From NCBI GenBank assembly GCA_016291375.1, contig JAEEXE010000005.1, positions 1-64,000 on the forward strand: 64,000 nucleotides of DNA. The letters run 5' to 3'. A model generated the notes under the pieces. It saw only the letters and a list, made by a program, of their open reading frames with translations. It did not search any database and was not told the DNA's origin. Numbering within the stretch: position 1 is the stretch's first letter; each line of letters opens with the position of its first letter. The stretch is from Butyrivibrio sp. (lineage in GTDB: Bacteria > Bacillota > Clostridia > Lachnospirales > Lachnospiraceae). This document shows positions 25,124-33,131 of the stretch, in pieces. The translations under genes and the position numbers were made by a program.

Positions 25124-25693
25124 TCACTTGCAGAGCACTGCATTCCTAAGTACAGGATATGTCTCACCATCCTCGTCATATACGTCAAAGACACCCTCTA
25201 CAACTATTTCTTCCCCATCAGAAGGATAATCGTCGGGAAATTTGTATTCATCTTTCAATTCAAATTCAAGACCCTGAGTACAGCACGCTGTTGCATCCGT
25301 AACAAGACATGCAAAATAGTGTCTGTCTCTTTCTTCTATATACATGTCTGAATATGCTCCTTTTATCTTAATGGTCTTACCCATAAAGTTATCACGATAC
25401 ATACTCATATTGAAAATAAAAGTGTATACCATAGATGACGGTTCCGCACTCAGATCTATATAGTCACCTGTAGGTACACTTTCTTTCTCAGGAGCATCAG
25501 ACTGCGCACTATCCTCTGCAGAAGGTGTATCTGTAGTTTCATCCTCTATATCTTCTCCGGCGTCCTGCGCCTCTACTTTCTCTTCCACACTATCGCTTCC
25601 CTGTGGATTTCTGGAAGACGTACCTGCCACCTCTCCGCAGCCGCAAAGGCACAGCACAGAGATCAGCATCAGTATGACCATTCTTTTACTCAT
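25124..25693 (-). CDS. Lipoprotein of the metal transporter operon
   Basis: About 189 residues from ATG 25693, which overlaps the permease stop and follows GGGAGG by 6 bp. The signal peptide ends in lipobox LCGC. An acidic low-complexity linker (about residues 25-75, rich in Asp, Glu and Ser) leads into an OB-like domain with the segment TDATACCTQGLEFEL, whose vicinal cysteines recall the CC motif of DUF1980/YcgQ-type proteins linked to zinc supply. It is not a ZnuA-type binding protein. It is the last gene of the znuCB-like operon; a role in metal handling is inference. Confidence 0.6.
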   Translation of the reverse strand: MSKRMVILMLISVLCLCGCGEVAGTSSRNPQGSDSVEEKVEAQDAGEDIEDETTDTPSAEDSAQSDAPEKESVPTGDYIDLSAEPSSMVYTFIFNMSMYRDNFMGKTIKIKGAYSDMYIEERDRHYFACLVTDATACCTQGLEFELKDEYKFPDDYPSDGEEIVVEGVFDVYDEDGETYPVLRNAVLCK

Positions 25694-26532
25694 CATGCAC
25701 CTCCCTTTATCGCACCTATTCCGGATATTATTGCAAAAGCAAGGACATCTGTCACAACAATCGTAGATCCAACAGGTGTTCCCGTAAGTATTGAAATGAT
25801 CATGCCCGCAAATGCACATACTACTGAGAGAACCGCTGAGAAAATCGTTACACCTCTAAAGCTGTTAAAGAGCCTCATGGCAGATATTGCAGGGAATATA
25901 ACCAGAGCAGAGATAAGAAGCGATCCCACAAGATTCATGGAAATCACGATTATAAGCGCTATCATTATGGCGATCATAAGATTATATACATCAGCCCTTA
26001 CTCCCGTTGCCCTTGAAAAATTCTCATCAAAAGTAACCGCAAAGATTTTGTTGTATAGTAATATAAACATCACAACAACCACTGCGGAAAGTACAGCGCA
26101 AAGAACCACTTCATCTTTGGTAAGCGTAAGTATAGATGCTGAGCCAAAAAGAGTACTGCACACATCACCGGAAACATTTGCTGATGCCGAAAAAACATTC
26201 ATCAGAATATAACCAAAGGCAAGAGATCCCACTGATAACATTGCTATTGCAGCATCTCCCTTGATCATTGCTCTCTGTCCGGTTCTAAGAAGCACAATAG
26301 CGCACAGAACCGTAACGGGAAGAATGAGTAATTCCTGATTTGCTATTTTGAGTACACTTGCAACTGCCATGGCTCCAAATGCCACATGCGACAGTCCGTC
26401 ACCTATATATGAAAAACGCTTAAGCACCAAAGTAACACCCAAAAGAGATGATGAAAGGGCGATAAATACACCAACTATCAGAGCGTATCTGACATAAGGG
26501 AAACTCATATATAAAGTAAGCTTATCTATCAT
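25693..26532 (-). CDS. Metal (zinc/manganese) ABC transporter permease, ZnuB type
   Basis: A 279-residue membrane protein with about eight hydrophobic segments. The family signatures GVFIALSSSLLGVTLVLKRFSYIGDGLSHVAFG (key residues S-GDGLSH) and the later LLISALVIFPAISAMRL are those of ABC-3 family permeases for Zn2+ or Mn2+. The start overlaps the ATPase stop by 4 bp, so the two are coupled. No periplasmic-type metal-binding protein is encoded next to it. The metal cannot be told from sequence. Confidence 0.9.
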   Translation of the reverse strand: MIDKLTLYMSFPYVRYALIVGVFIALSSSLLGVTLVLKRFSYIGDGLSHVAFGAMAVASVLKIANQELLILPVTVLCAIVLLRTGQRAMIKGDAAIAMLSVGSLAFGYILMNVFSASANVSGDVCSTLFGSASILTLTKDEVVLCAVLSAVVVVMFILLYNKIFAVTFDENFSRATGVRADVYNLMIAIMIALIIVISMNLVGSLLISALVIFPAISAMRLFNSFRGVTIFSAVLSVVCAFAGMIISILTGTPVGSTIVVTDVLAFAIISGIGAIKGGA

Positions 26533-27236
26533 GCCAGATCACCTCCGTTTCTAAGGAAAAATCTTCCCTCTTCACTGTTTACATACTCTTCTTTGGTGCC
26601 AAAATATACTTCCTTTCCTATATGCAGGATATGGCTTGCATATCTGACTGCTGCCTGAATATCATGAGATATCATGATAATAGTGATACCACTGTCGTTT
26701 AATTCTTTGATAAGCTCATACATCTCCGCAGTGACCTTAGGATCAAGTCCCGAAACAGGCTCATCAAGCAAAAGAACTTTTCTTGTAGCACACAGCGCCC
26801 TTGCCAGAAGGACTCTTTGCTGCTGTCCCCCGGAAAGCTCTCTGTAGCTTCTTTTCTTAAACTCGGATATGCCCATGTGCGCCATATTTTCAAGAGCGAT
26901 CTTTTTCTCTTCCGCTGTGTAAAAAGGTCTCAGTCCCATATGTGACTGAAAACCGGAAAGAACAATCTCCCACACGGATGCCGGGAAGTCTCTCTGTACC
27001 ACGGTCTGCTGCGGAAGATAACCTATCTCATCGGCTTTTAATCCATCACCGACTTCAATGCTGCCACTGATGGGTGCTTGTAAATGCAAAAGAGTTTTCA
27101 TAAGAGTACTCTTCCCTGAGCCGTTTTCACCAACTATGCAAAGATAATCGCCCTCATTAACTTCAAAATTGATCCCATCTGCCACAGTCATCCTGTCATA
27201 ACCAAGTGCGAGATCTTTTATGGAAATAAGTGCCAT
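26529..27236 (-). CDS. Metal (zinc/manganese) ABC transporter ATPase, ZnuC type
   Basis: A 235-residue ATPase with Walker A CIVGENGSGKSTLMKTL (about residue 35), the Q-loop in GYLPQQT, signature ELSGGQQQRVLLARAL, Walker B VLLLDEPVSGLD and switch His in MISHD. GYLPQ and the short length are typical of the ZnuC/MntB group. It is the first gene of the operon and lies 19 bp below the 30-bp palindrome at 27255-27284. Confidence 0.9.
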   Translation of the reverse strand: MALISIKDLALGYDRMTVADGINFEVNEGDYLCIVGENGSGKSTLMKTLLHLQAPISGSIEVGDGLKADEIGYLPQQTVVQRDFPASVWEIVLSGFQSHMGLRPFYTAEEKKIALENMAHMGISEFKKRSYRELSGGQQQRVLLARALCATRKVLLLDEPVSGLDPKVTAEMYELIKELNDSGITIIMISHDIQAAVRYASHILHIGKEVYFGTKEEYVNSEEGRFFLRNGGDLA

Positions 27237-27254
27237 ATAATCAGCCTCCTAAAC

Positions 27255-27284
27255 ATAATGCATGACAGCGCTGCCTTGCATTAT
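27255..27284 (-). promoter_or_regulatory. 30-bp palindrome upstream of znuC-like gene (candidate operator)
   Basis: ATAATGCA (27255-27262) and TGCATTAT (27277-27284) are perfect arms; the centre CAGCGCTG is also self-complementary, so 13 of 15 positions pair across the dyad. It lies between the stop codon of the SLC13 gene and the znuC ribosome site. No T-run follows on the minus strand, so it is a poor terminator. It could be the operator of a Zur/MntR-like regulator or an mRNA hairpin; it does not match a consensus that I can name. Confidence 0.55.
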
Positions 27285-28402
27285 CACAAAAAACTGTGCA
27301 ACACCACCATACAGATAAGCATAATGACGTTAACAGCAGTAAATCTGAGCAAATAAGCTCCTTTTTTATCGGAATACTCATTTGCATAATTCTTATAAGA
27401 TATCAGACTTGCCATAGATGCGATCAGCGTTCCGAGTCCTCCCACATTAACACCTGCAATTATCTCCCTGATATCAGATGCAAATCCTATAAGAAGGAAG
27501 GTTGCGGGAACATTGCTTATTACCTGACTTGCAAGTATGGAGACAATGAATTCTCTGCCTCTAACAACATCTTTTAATATCTCTGATAAGCGATCTATCC
27601 TGCCAAGATTACCTGTAAACACAAAGAAACCTATAAATGTAAGAAGCAGGACGTAGTCTGCTCTAAACAGAATCTTGGGGTCCATGCCCAGTACAACAAC
27701 AAAGATCGCTGCCACAGAAATATACCATGGAATATATCCAAGAACAGTCATAAGCGCAGCTGCGAATAAAATTCCATAGACTATGATCTGCCTTGATGAT
27801 CCGAACTTCTCAACCGTACTTACTTCTTCTTTTAATCTGATGGGCTCGGCTCCTCTTGGCAAAAGGAATACTCCGCCCAATATGATCACAAAAGAAAGTA
27901 CTGTATACGGAAGAGTCACTGCCATAAATCCGGCAAGTCCCATGCCACTTGTTCCGTACAGATACAGATTCTGCGGATTCCCCAAAGGAGTGAGCATACT
28001 TCCCAGATTGGCCGCAACGGTCTGAAGTATCACAACCCACACCGTAAGATCTTCCCTCTTGCAGCTACTTAGCATCATGAGTGCAAAAGGAACAAATGTT
28101 ATAAGCGCAACATCATTGGTGATAAACATACTGCTGAAAAAGCAAAGAAAAACGAGAGTCGCTGAAAGCTGACGTCCGTTTTTTACTTTGGATAAAAGCG
28201 CTGTTGCTATTTTCTCAAACACAGAATTCTCTTTGAAGCCCTGTATAACTACCATAAGCCCCCACAATATACCAAGAGACCTAAAATCTATATAACCTAT
28301 GTACTCTTTTCCGGGCTTTACTATAAAAGCAGAGATTACAGCAAGAATACATGCTATACACAAAACAGGATCCACAGAGATCTTACGCTTTTCTTTTTCC
28401 AT
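27284..28402 (-). CDS. SLC13/CitMHS-type anion permease
   Basis: A 372-residue membrane protein with about ten hydrophobic segments. The motif FFSSMFITNDVALITFVPF and the NLGSMLTPLGNPQNLYLY loop (the N-P-Q-N region contacts sodium and carboxylate in relatives) point to the citrate/dicarboxylate/arsenite-antiporter superfamily. ATG 28402 is chosen because the upstream candidate at 28474 lies in the -35 box of the promoter at 28446-28474; its ribosome site is weak. The substrate is unknown. The gene ends where the palindrome ahead of the metal transporter begins. Confidence 0.78.
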   Translation of the reverse strand: MEKEKRKISVDPVLCIACILAVISAFIVKPGKEYIGYIDFRSLGILWGLMVVIQGFKENSVFEKIATALLSKVKNGRQLSATLVFLCFFSSMFITNDVALITFVPFALMMLSSCKREDLTVWVVILQTVAANLGSMLTPLGNPQNLYLYGTSGMGLAGFMAVTLPYTVLSFVIILGGVFLLPRGAEPIRLKEEVSTVEKFGSSRQIIVYGILFAAALMTVLGYIPWYISVAAIFVVVLGMDPKILFRADYVLLLTFIGFFVFTGNLGRIDRLSEILKDVVRGREFIVSILASQVISNVPATFLLIGFASDIREIIAGVNVGGLGTLIASMASLISYKNYANEYSDKKGAYLLRFTAVNVIMLICMVVLHSFL

Positions 28403-28445
28403 TTCAATGTCCAATCCAATATTCTTAATTGTTTTTCCGTGACAT

Positions 28446-28474
28446 ATTATATGCTGACATTTTAAAAAGGTCAA
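28446..28474 (-). promoter_or_regulatory. Promoter of the SLC13 permease gene (TTGACC-N17-TATAAT)
   Basis: On the minus strand TTGACC (28469-28474), 17 bp, then TATAAT (28446-28451). Transcription should begin near 28439, leaving a leader of about 37 nt before ATG 28402. It decides the start codon of the gene. Confidence 0.82.
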
Positions 28475-28514
28475 AGGAATTTGCTAATAATTTGCAAATT
28501 TATCACAATATAAC

Positions 28515-28546
28515 AAAAAAGCGCAGCAGCCATTAAACTGCTACGC
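28515..28546 (-). terminator. Terminator after sstT
   Basis: On the minus strand GCGTAGCAG pairs with CTGCTGCGC (8 Watson-Crick pairs and one T-G) around an 8-nt loop, followed by T6 (28515-28520). It lies about 55 bp below the sstT stop codon. Confidence 0.85.
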
Positions 28547-28600
28547 CTTGATATATCTAAAGTTGTTATGGTGTAAGTATCGTCGTTGTGTGAAGTCCTA

Positions 28601-29854
28601 TCAGATATCAACCTCAGTTGTTCCGCCAAGGAAAGTCGGAAGCGATTTGCCGTCTCTCTTCCACTGAGCATACTCAGCAGTTGCGGCAAACATAACGTCT
28701 CCCGATGAATTAAGTGCTGTCTCGACAGAATCCTGAACAACACCGATTATAAATCCTACTGCTACAACCTGCATAGCAACGTCCGGATTTACTCCAAAGA
28801 GTGAGCATGCCATCGGTATAAGAAGGAGTGATCCTCCTGCAACACCTGACGCTCCGCAAGCTGCAAGTGTTGATATAACAGCAAGTATAAGCGCTGTTAC
28901 AAATGACACCTGAATTCCAACAGTATTTGCGGCGGCAAGAGCCATAACAGCGATTGTGATCGCCGCACCGTCCATGTTGATGGTTGCTCCAAGCGGAATA
29001 GAAACAGCATACAATTCTTTATCCATTCCAAGCTTCTCGCAAAGCTCCATATTTACAGGGATGTTTGCAGCTGAACTTCTTGTAAAGAAAGCGGTAACCC
29101 CCGATTCTCTCAAGCATCTGAATACAAGCGGATAAGGATTGACCTTAAGTGTTATAGCCGCAAGAAGAGGATCTATAACAAGTGCAACAACAAGCATGCA
29201 TCCAACAAGAAGTGCCAGGAGTTTTCCGTAATCCGTAAAGATCGCAAGACCGTTGGTTGAAACATTCTCATAAACAAGTCCCATTATTCCAAAGGGTGCA
29301 AGATTGATTATCCACTTAACCGCTGTGGAAACCATCTTTGAAAAATCTTCAAGTACCTTCTTGGTGCTGTCGCTTGCGACTCTCTTAGCCGCAACCCCCA
29401 AGATAACAGCCCAGAACAGTATACCTATATATCTGCCCTCAAGAAGTGCTCCAATAGGGTTGGCAACCATATTTATCAATAGATTGGAAAGCACTTCTCC
29501 GACTCCCGTAGGAACAGCCTCTGCTGTGGCTGCCTCGCTCAGCATAATAGTCTGAGGAAAGATATAGCTTCCAACAACCGCTACCACTGATGCGAGAAGT
29601 GTACTTACCATATACAAAACTATTACAGAAACAAATCTTCTGTCGAGCTTGTCGTTGCCCTGTGCAAGAGCCGAAACAACAAGCACAAATACAAGTACCG
29701 GAGCAACTGCCTTAAGTGCTCCTACAAATATCTTTCCAAGAAGTGCAATAACTGCTATATCCTTGAAAAGTAACCCCAAAATTGTTCCAAGCACTAGACC
29801 GCATAAAATACGAATAATCAAACTTACGCTGTTATAAGCCTTTACTATTTTCAT
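28601..29854 (-). CDS. sstT: Serine/threonine sodium symporter SstT
   Basis: A 417-residue member of the dicarboxylate/amino acid:cation symporter family. The signatures ILCGLVLGTILGLLF at the N-terminus, TAFFTRSSAANIPVNMELCEKLG (the serine-rich reentrant loop; key residues TRSSAANIP), PLGATINMDGAAI and a second reentrant loop AACGASGVAGGSLLLIP match SstT. It takes up serine and threonine with Na+. The length is that of E. coli SstT. It has its own terminator and stands alone on the minus strand. Confidence 0.9.
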   Translation of the reverse strand: MKIVKAYNSVSLIIRILCGLVLGTILGLLFKDIAVIALLGKIFVGALKAVAPVLVFVLVVSALAQGNDKLDRRFVSVIVLYMVSTLLASVVAVVGSYIFPQTIMLSEAATAEAVPTGVGEVLSNLLINMVANPIGALLEGRYIGILFWAVILGVAAKRVASDSTKKVLEDFSKMVSTAVKWIINLAPFGIMGLVYENVSTNGLAIFTDYGKLLALLVGCMLVVALVIDPLLAAITLKVNPYPLVFRCLRESGVTAFFTRSSAANIPVNMELCEKLGMDKELYAVSIPLGATINMDGAAITIAVMALAAANTVGIQVSFVTALILAVISTLAACGASGVAGGSLLLIPMACSLFGVNPDVAMQVVAVGFIIGVVQDSVETALNSSGDVMFAATAEYAQWKRDGKSLPTFLGGTTEVDI

Positions 29855-29918
29855 ACCTTCTCCTTTCTAGTTAACATAGGATAATTTTAACACTTCAACA
29901 TGATAGCGTACAATAGGC

Positions 29919-31013
29919 TCATACCAAAGATATGACCCATCCAAATATAGGTGACAACGCCATCATAACGATTGAGAAGGTAAAAGAATTGATTGATACA
30001 AGTGTTGCACGTTGCTCAGAAGGGATCATGGTATTTAGATGTACATCGCTTCTGACACAAAGCACGGTATCCGAAAAAGAACCTATCATTCCGCCTATTA
30101 TCATGAGATAACAATTTCCCGTAAACATAGAGACAATAGCAATTATTACGCCTATAATTCCGATCTTACAGACAAGTTCAAATCTGCTCCCTGCCATGTG
30201 TTTTGCTACAAACGCTCCAATAACGGCTCCCATTCCCATAATAAACAGCGCCGGTCCAAGCAGTATTTGAGGCAATCCGACAAGAGGAAGCTTAGCCTGC
30301 AAAAAGAATAGAATAAGCGTCGCCGATGCTCCTACCACTGCGTTAAGTATGATAATAAGCCTTGCTTCTCTGTTCCCTCTGATAAATGAAGCGCTCTTCT
30401 TAGCGACCTCTACAAATCTTTTTTTAATGTTTGTTTCCTTGAAAAGATCCGTCTCTACCTCTTTTAAGGATAGCGCCACCGCAACACATAGCATTCCTAT
30501 AAACACATCGATCGCATACGCTCTTTTGTATCCAAGCATCAATGCAACACCAGCAAGAAGCGTTGCAATTGAACTTGTAATCTTATAGACCACCATATCC
30601 GCTGAGGCGAATCCGTCATATTCTTTTTCTATACCAGCTTCCTTAAGACTATCAAAAGCAAGGGCTTCTCTTGTTCCGGATGCCAGATTATAACTAAGGG
30701 CACATGGGATCATTGCAAGTGCGATTATCCAAAACGAATCTGACACGATCATAATGATTCCGGATATTACTGACATGACCCTGGCGGCCACCATTACCTT
30801 CTTTCGTCCAAAGACATCAGCAACAGCTCCCGACGGAACCTCAAATATCATGCTGGCAACATGAAATATGCTTTCCGCAAATCCTATCTCAACCATGGAA
30901 AAGCCTCTCGCCGCAAGAAGCGCAACCCATGAGGCTCCCGCCAGCATCAAAGCTCCCGCTCCGTCCAACAACAATAATTTCTTTATCTGATTTCTCGCAA
31001 TATTTTTATTCAT
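29919..31013 (-). CDS. MFS transporter, probable drug exporter
   Basis: A 364-residue major facilitator superfamily protein. The loop 2-3 motif is visible as GAVADVFGRKKVMVAAR, the N-half core reads EVPSGAVAD, and ten to twelve hydrophobic segments follow. The length is a little short for a 12-span exporter. ATG 31013 is 7 bp after AAGGAG. The leader encodes a 22-residue peptide and two competing stems (31014-31176), which suggests induction by ribosome stalling, a scheme known for several antibiotic efflux and ribosome-protection genes. The substrate is unknown; macrolide-, lincosamide- or phenicol-like compounds are only a guess. Confidence 0.82.
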   Translation of the reverse strand: MNKNIARNQIKKLLLLDGAGALMLAGASWVALLAARGFSMVEIGFAESIFHVASMIFEVPSGAVADVFGRKKVMVAARVMSVISGIIMIVSDSFWIIALAMIPCALSYNLASGTREALAFDSLKEAGIEKEYDGFASADMVVYKITSSIATLLAGVALMLGYKRAYAIDVFIGMLCVAVALSLKEVETDLFKETNIKKRFVEVAKKSASFIRGNREARLIIILNAVVGASATLILFFLQAKLPLVGLPQILLGPALFIMGMGAVIGAFVAKHMAGSRFELVCKIGIIGVIIAIVSMFTGNCYLMIIGGMIGSFSDTVLCVRSDVHLNTMIPSEQRATLVSINSFTFSIVMMALSPIFGWVISLV

Positions 31014-31115
31014 AAAAAAACTCCTTATCTTTTTTGTTCAAAAAATAAGGAGATAAATACGCTTTATAGATGTTGATATAATCTGAATTCACCTAAAAAA
31101 GAGCGCACTATCCCC
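31014..31115 (-). promoter_or_regulatory. Attenuator: competing stems, terminator overlapping the MFS ribosome site
   Basis: Terminator: CTCCTTAT (in 31039-31052) pairs with ATAAGGAG (31021-31028), the stem continuing through U/A pairs, and is followed immediately by T7 (31014-31020) and the start codon. The same 3' arm is the Shine-Dalgarno site, so the stem would also block translation. Anti-terminator: GGGGATAGTGCGCT (31102-31115), which includes the end of the leader ORF and its stop codon, can pair with AGCGTATTTATCTCC (31049-31063), using up the CTCC needed by the terminator. A ribosome stopped early in the leader would favour the open form. Seen in sequence; the mechanism is inference. 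Confidence 0.75.
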
Positions 31116-31176
31116 GTAAACCGCCAAAAAGTTGCCTTTCATCAGATGAATATTGGTTGTTTTCCAGGACATTCAT
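31108..31176 (-). CDS. Leader peptide of the MFS gene (22 residues)
   Basis: An ATG at 31176 preceded by AAGGAAAGGAG (31180-31190) opens a frame that reads MNVLENNQYSSDERQL and then FGGLRG before TAG at 31108-31110. It begins about 28 nt after the predicted transcription start. The last codons lie in the 5' arm of the anti-terminator stem, so the position of a translating ribosome decides which stem forms. The C-terminal Leu-Arg-Gly recalls arginine-containing stall motifs of some drug-sensing leader peptides, but no exact known motif is recognised. Confidence 0.7.
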   Translation of the reverse strand: MNVLENNQYSSDERQLFGGLRG

Positions 31177-31210
31177 GTGCTCCTTTCCTTGAAAAATTAA
31201 ATCTTGATAA

Positions 31211-31239
31211 AGTCTAAAACAATATATGATTTTAGTCAA
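31211..31239 (-). promoter_or_regulatory. Promoter of the leader-MFS transcript (TTGACT-N17-TAGACT)
   Basis: On the minus strand TTGACT (31234-31239), 17 bp, TAGACT (31211-31216), giving a start near 31204 and a leader of about 190 nt before the MFS ATG. A strong promoter with a long structured leader fits attenuation control. Confidence 0.72.
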
Positions 31240-31317
31240 CCTACACTAGATATTGTGGTATGATTAATCATAGGAACTATATTTCTGTTTATTTCAATTA
31301 ATCCACAGGAGGCCAAT

Positions 31318-31881
31318 ATGTACGCTGAAAAATTAGCAGTTATTTTTCCGGGTATCGGTTACACCCACGACAAGCCTCTTTTATACTATGCAAAAGAGAT
31401 GGCTAGAGAGCATGGGTATAAGATTATCGAAATAACCTACAAATTGCCCTATAAAGCCCACGAAGTAAAGGGAAAAGAAGAAATGATGCATGCGGTCTTC
31501 GATATTGCGCTTAAGCAGACTATCGAGCAGCTCTCACATGTAGAATTTGATAGATACGAGGAAGTGCTCTTTATAGGAAAGAGCATCGGAACCACCATTG
31601 CAGGCTACTATGCTTGGAAAAATGAACTAAATACAACTCAGGTAGTACTCACTCCTGTTGCTGAAACTTTTAAATTCCTCGAGAATGTAAAGGCAATAGT
31701 CTTTCACGGAACGGCTGATGCCTGGTGCGATACTGACCTTGCCAGGAAACAATGCAACGAACTCAATCTTCCGCTTCATGAATTCCAAGGTGCAAACCAC
31801 TCCCTTGAGACAAAAGAGACTATAAAAGACATCAAAAATCTTAAAGTAATATTCAAACAAATAGAGGTCTTTTTGTTTTGA
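31318..31881 (+). CDS. Small alpha/beta hydrolase
   Basis: A 187-residue single-domain hydrolase. The nucleophile elbow GKSIGT (Ser near residue 89), the acid in HGTADAW and the histidine in GANHSLET form a catalytic triad in the expected order. The N-terminal FPGIGYTHDKPLLYYA supplies the oxyanion-hole region. It is preceded by CAGGAGG and is divergent from the MFS gene, sharing its upstream region. The end is only 6 bp from the convergent gene at 31888. The substrate is unknown. Confidence 0.78.
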   Translation: MYAEKLAVIFPGIGYTHDKPLLYYAKEMAREHGYKIIEITYKLPYKAHEVKGKEEMMHAVFDIALKQTIEQLSHVEFDRYEEVLFIGKSIGTTIAGYYAWKNELNTTQVVLTPVAETFKFLENVKAIVFHGTADAWCDTDLARKQCNELNLPLHEFQGANHSLETKETIKDIKNLKVIFKQIEVFLF

Positions 31882-31887
31882 GCTTAC

Positions 31888-33108
31888 TTATGAAAGTGCA
31901 AGCATTATTCTGCTCTCTCTAAGTGTCTTGGACTGCTCGTAGTCGTATTCTATCGTGTTGATATTTGCCTCAGGATACATCTGCCGAAGCTTTTTTAGAA
32001 TCCCTCTCTCCGCGACATGGCTTACAAGACACCCAAACGGATGCACTATCAGTATCTTGTCATATCCCTTTTGAAGCATATCGATCACTTCCGCAAGAAC
32101 AAGCCAGCCGTCACCTATGTTGTAATACTCGCTTAGAAGTTCATTTGCCTTTTCTTTCATTTCATAAAACGATCCGTCAGCAATAAATCCGTTTTGCTCC
32201 AAAAGCTCTTTTATCTTATTCTGCATCTTGATCATTCGATCCATAAAAAACTTATAGGCTTTCAACATTGCTTTGGGCGCCATATTGAGTTCTGCAGATT
32301 TCATCTCTGTATAAACGACATAAATACAGTAATTTAAAAAGCCTCCCATTCTGTAATCCATGTCGTGGTCTTTAAGAAAATCCTCAAGATGCCTGTTTCC
32401 TATAGGTGAGCATTTTATATATATTTCTCCTGCCACACCGACTTTGGTAAGCATTCTCTCATCCTTGGAATAACAAGGTATCTTTTGGAATTCGGAAATG
32501 ATCTCCTGATAAATATTGTCCTTTAATAATATATTTTTCCCTATGGAAATATACCCGGAAAGCTTGTCGATCCATTTGTGATAAAGCAATTCCGTCTCCC
32601 CCTTATTCTTTTCATAGGGTCTTATCTGCTGATAAAGGCTCATTAGAAGGTCGCCATAGCACACTGCTGCGATCGCGCCAAAGAGCATCTTTAGATTTAT
32701 CTTAAACCCGGGGTGACTCTCCGCACCCCTAAAGTTTAAGGAAAGAACAGGAATCTTGTATCCGCTCTTTTTCATACATTGAATGATAAGATCATAATAA
32801 TTACCTGCTCTACATGCGCCTCCGGCCTGAGGTTCAAGTATCGCGGTCCTAGCAGGATCAACATTCCCCGATGCAATATGTGCCAGAAGATTTCCGATAA
32901 TATCTATCGCACAAGTGCAGTAGGAAGAGTTGATAAATCTAAATGCATTCTCTGGGACTCTTTTATACTCAGGCACAACCGCAAGGTCATAGCCACCATA
33001 TTTAAACGCCGCAATAAGAAGCTCATTGTGATAATGGAGCATATCCGGCATGTATATGGTATATGTCTTTTTCATTTTTTGAGTAAAAAGCGTGTTGTCC
33101 CTGTTCAA
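31888..33108 (-). CDS. HgdB/acyl-CoA dehydratase activase-related protein
   Basis: A 406-residue protein that resembles the C-terminal part of the very large activase-like proteins of Clostridia (BcrAD/BadFG, DUF2229 and HgdB-like domains). Seen are the segment EPQAGGACRAGNYYDL, equivalent to the G-PCR-GxY motif of that family, IKCSPIGNRHLEDFL and the C-terminal HPFGCLVSHVAERG. Here the part stands alone, without the ASKHA ATPase half. The start is TTG 33108 with AAGGA upstream; a later ATG at 33075 has no site. It lies 24 bp below the hydrogenase-like gene. The reaction is unknown. Confidence 0.65.
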   Translation of the reverse strand: MNRDNTLFTQKMKKTYTIYMPDMLHYHNELLIAAFKYGGYDLAVVPEYKRVPENAFRFINSSYCTCAIDIIGNLLAHIASGNVDPARTAILEPQAGGACRAGNYYDLIIQCMKKSGYKIPVLSLNFRGAESHPGFKINLKMLFGAIAAVCYGDLLMSLYQQIRPYEKNKGETELLYHKWIDKLSGYISIGKNILLKDNIYQEIISEFQKIPCYSKDERMLTKVGVAGEIYIKCSPIGNRHLEDFLKDHDMDYRMGGFLNYCIYVVYTEMKSAELNMAPKAMLKAYKFFMDRMIKMQNKIKELLEQNGFIADGSFYEMKEKANELLSEYYNIGDGWLVLAEVIDMLQKGYDKILIVHPFGCLVSHVAERGILKKLRQMYPEANINTIEYDYEQSKTLRESRIMLALS

Positions 33109-33131
33109 TTCACAATTCCTTGTCCAAATAG

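Noticed and set aside
27255-27284. Palindrome ahead of znuC read as terminator of the SLC13 gene
   Set aside because: It abuts the stop codon but has no T-run on the minus strand; an operator or mRNA element is more likely.
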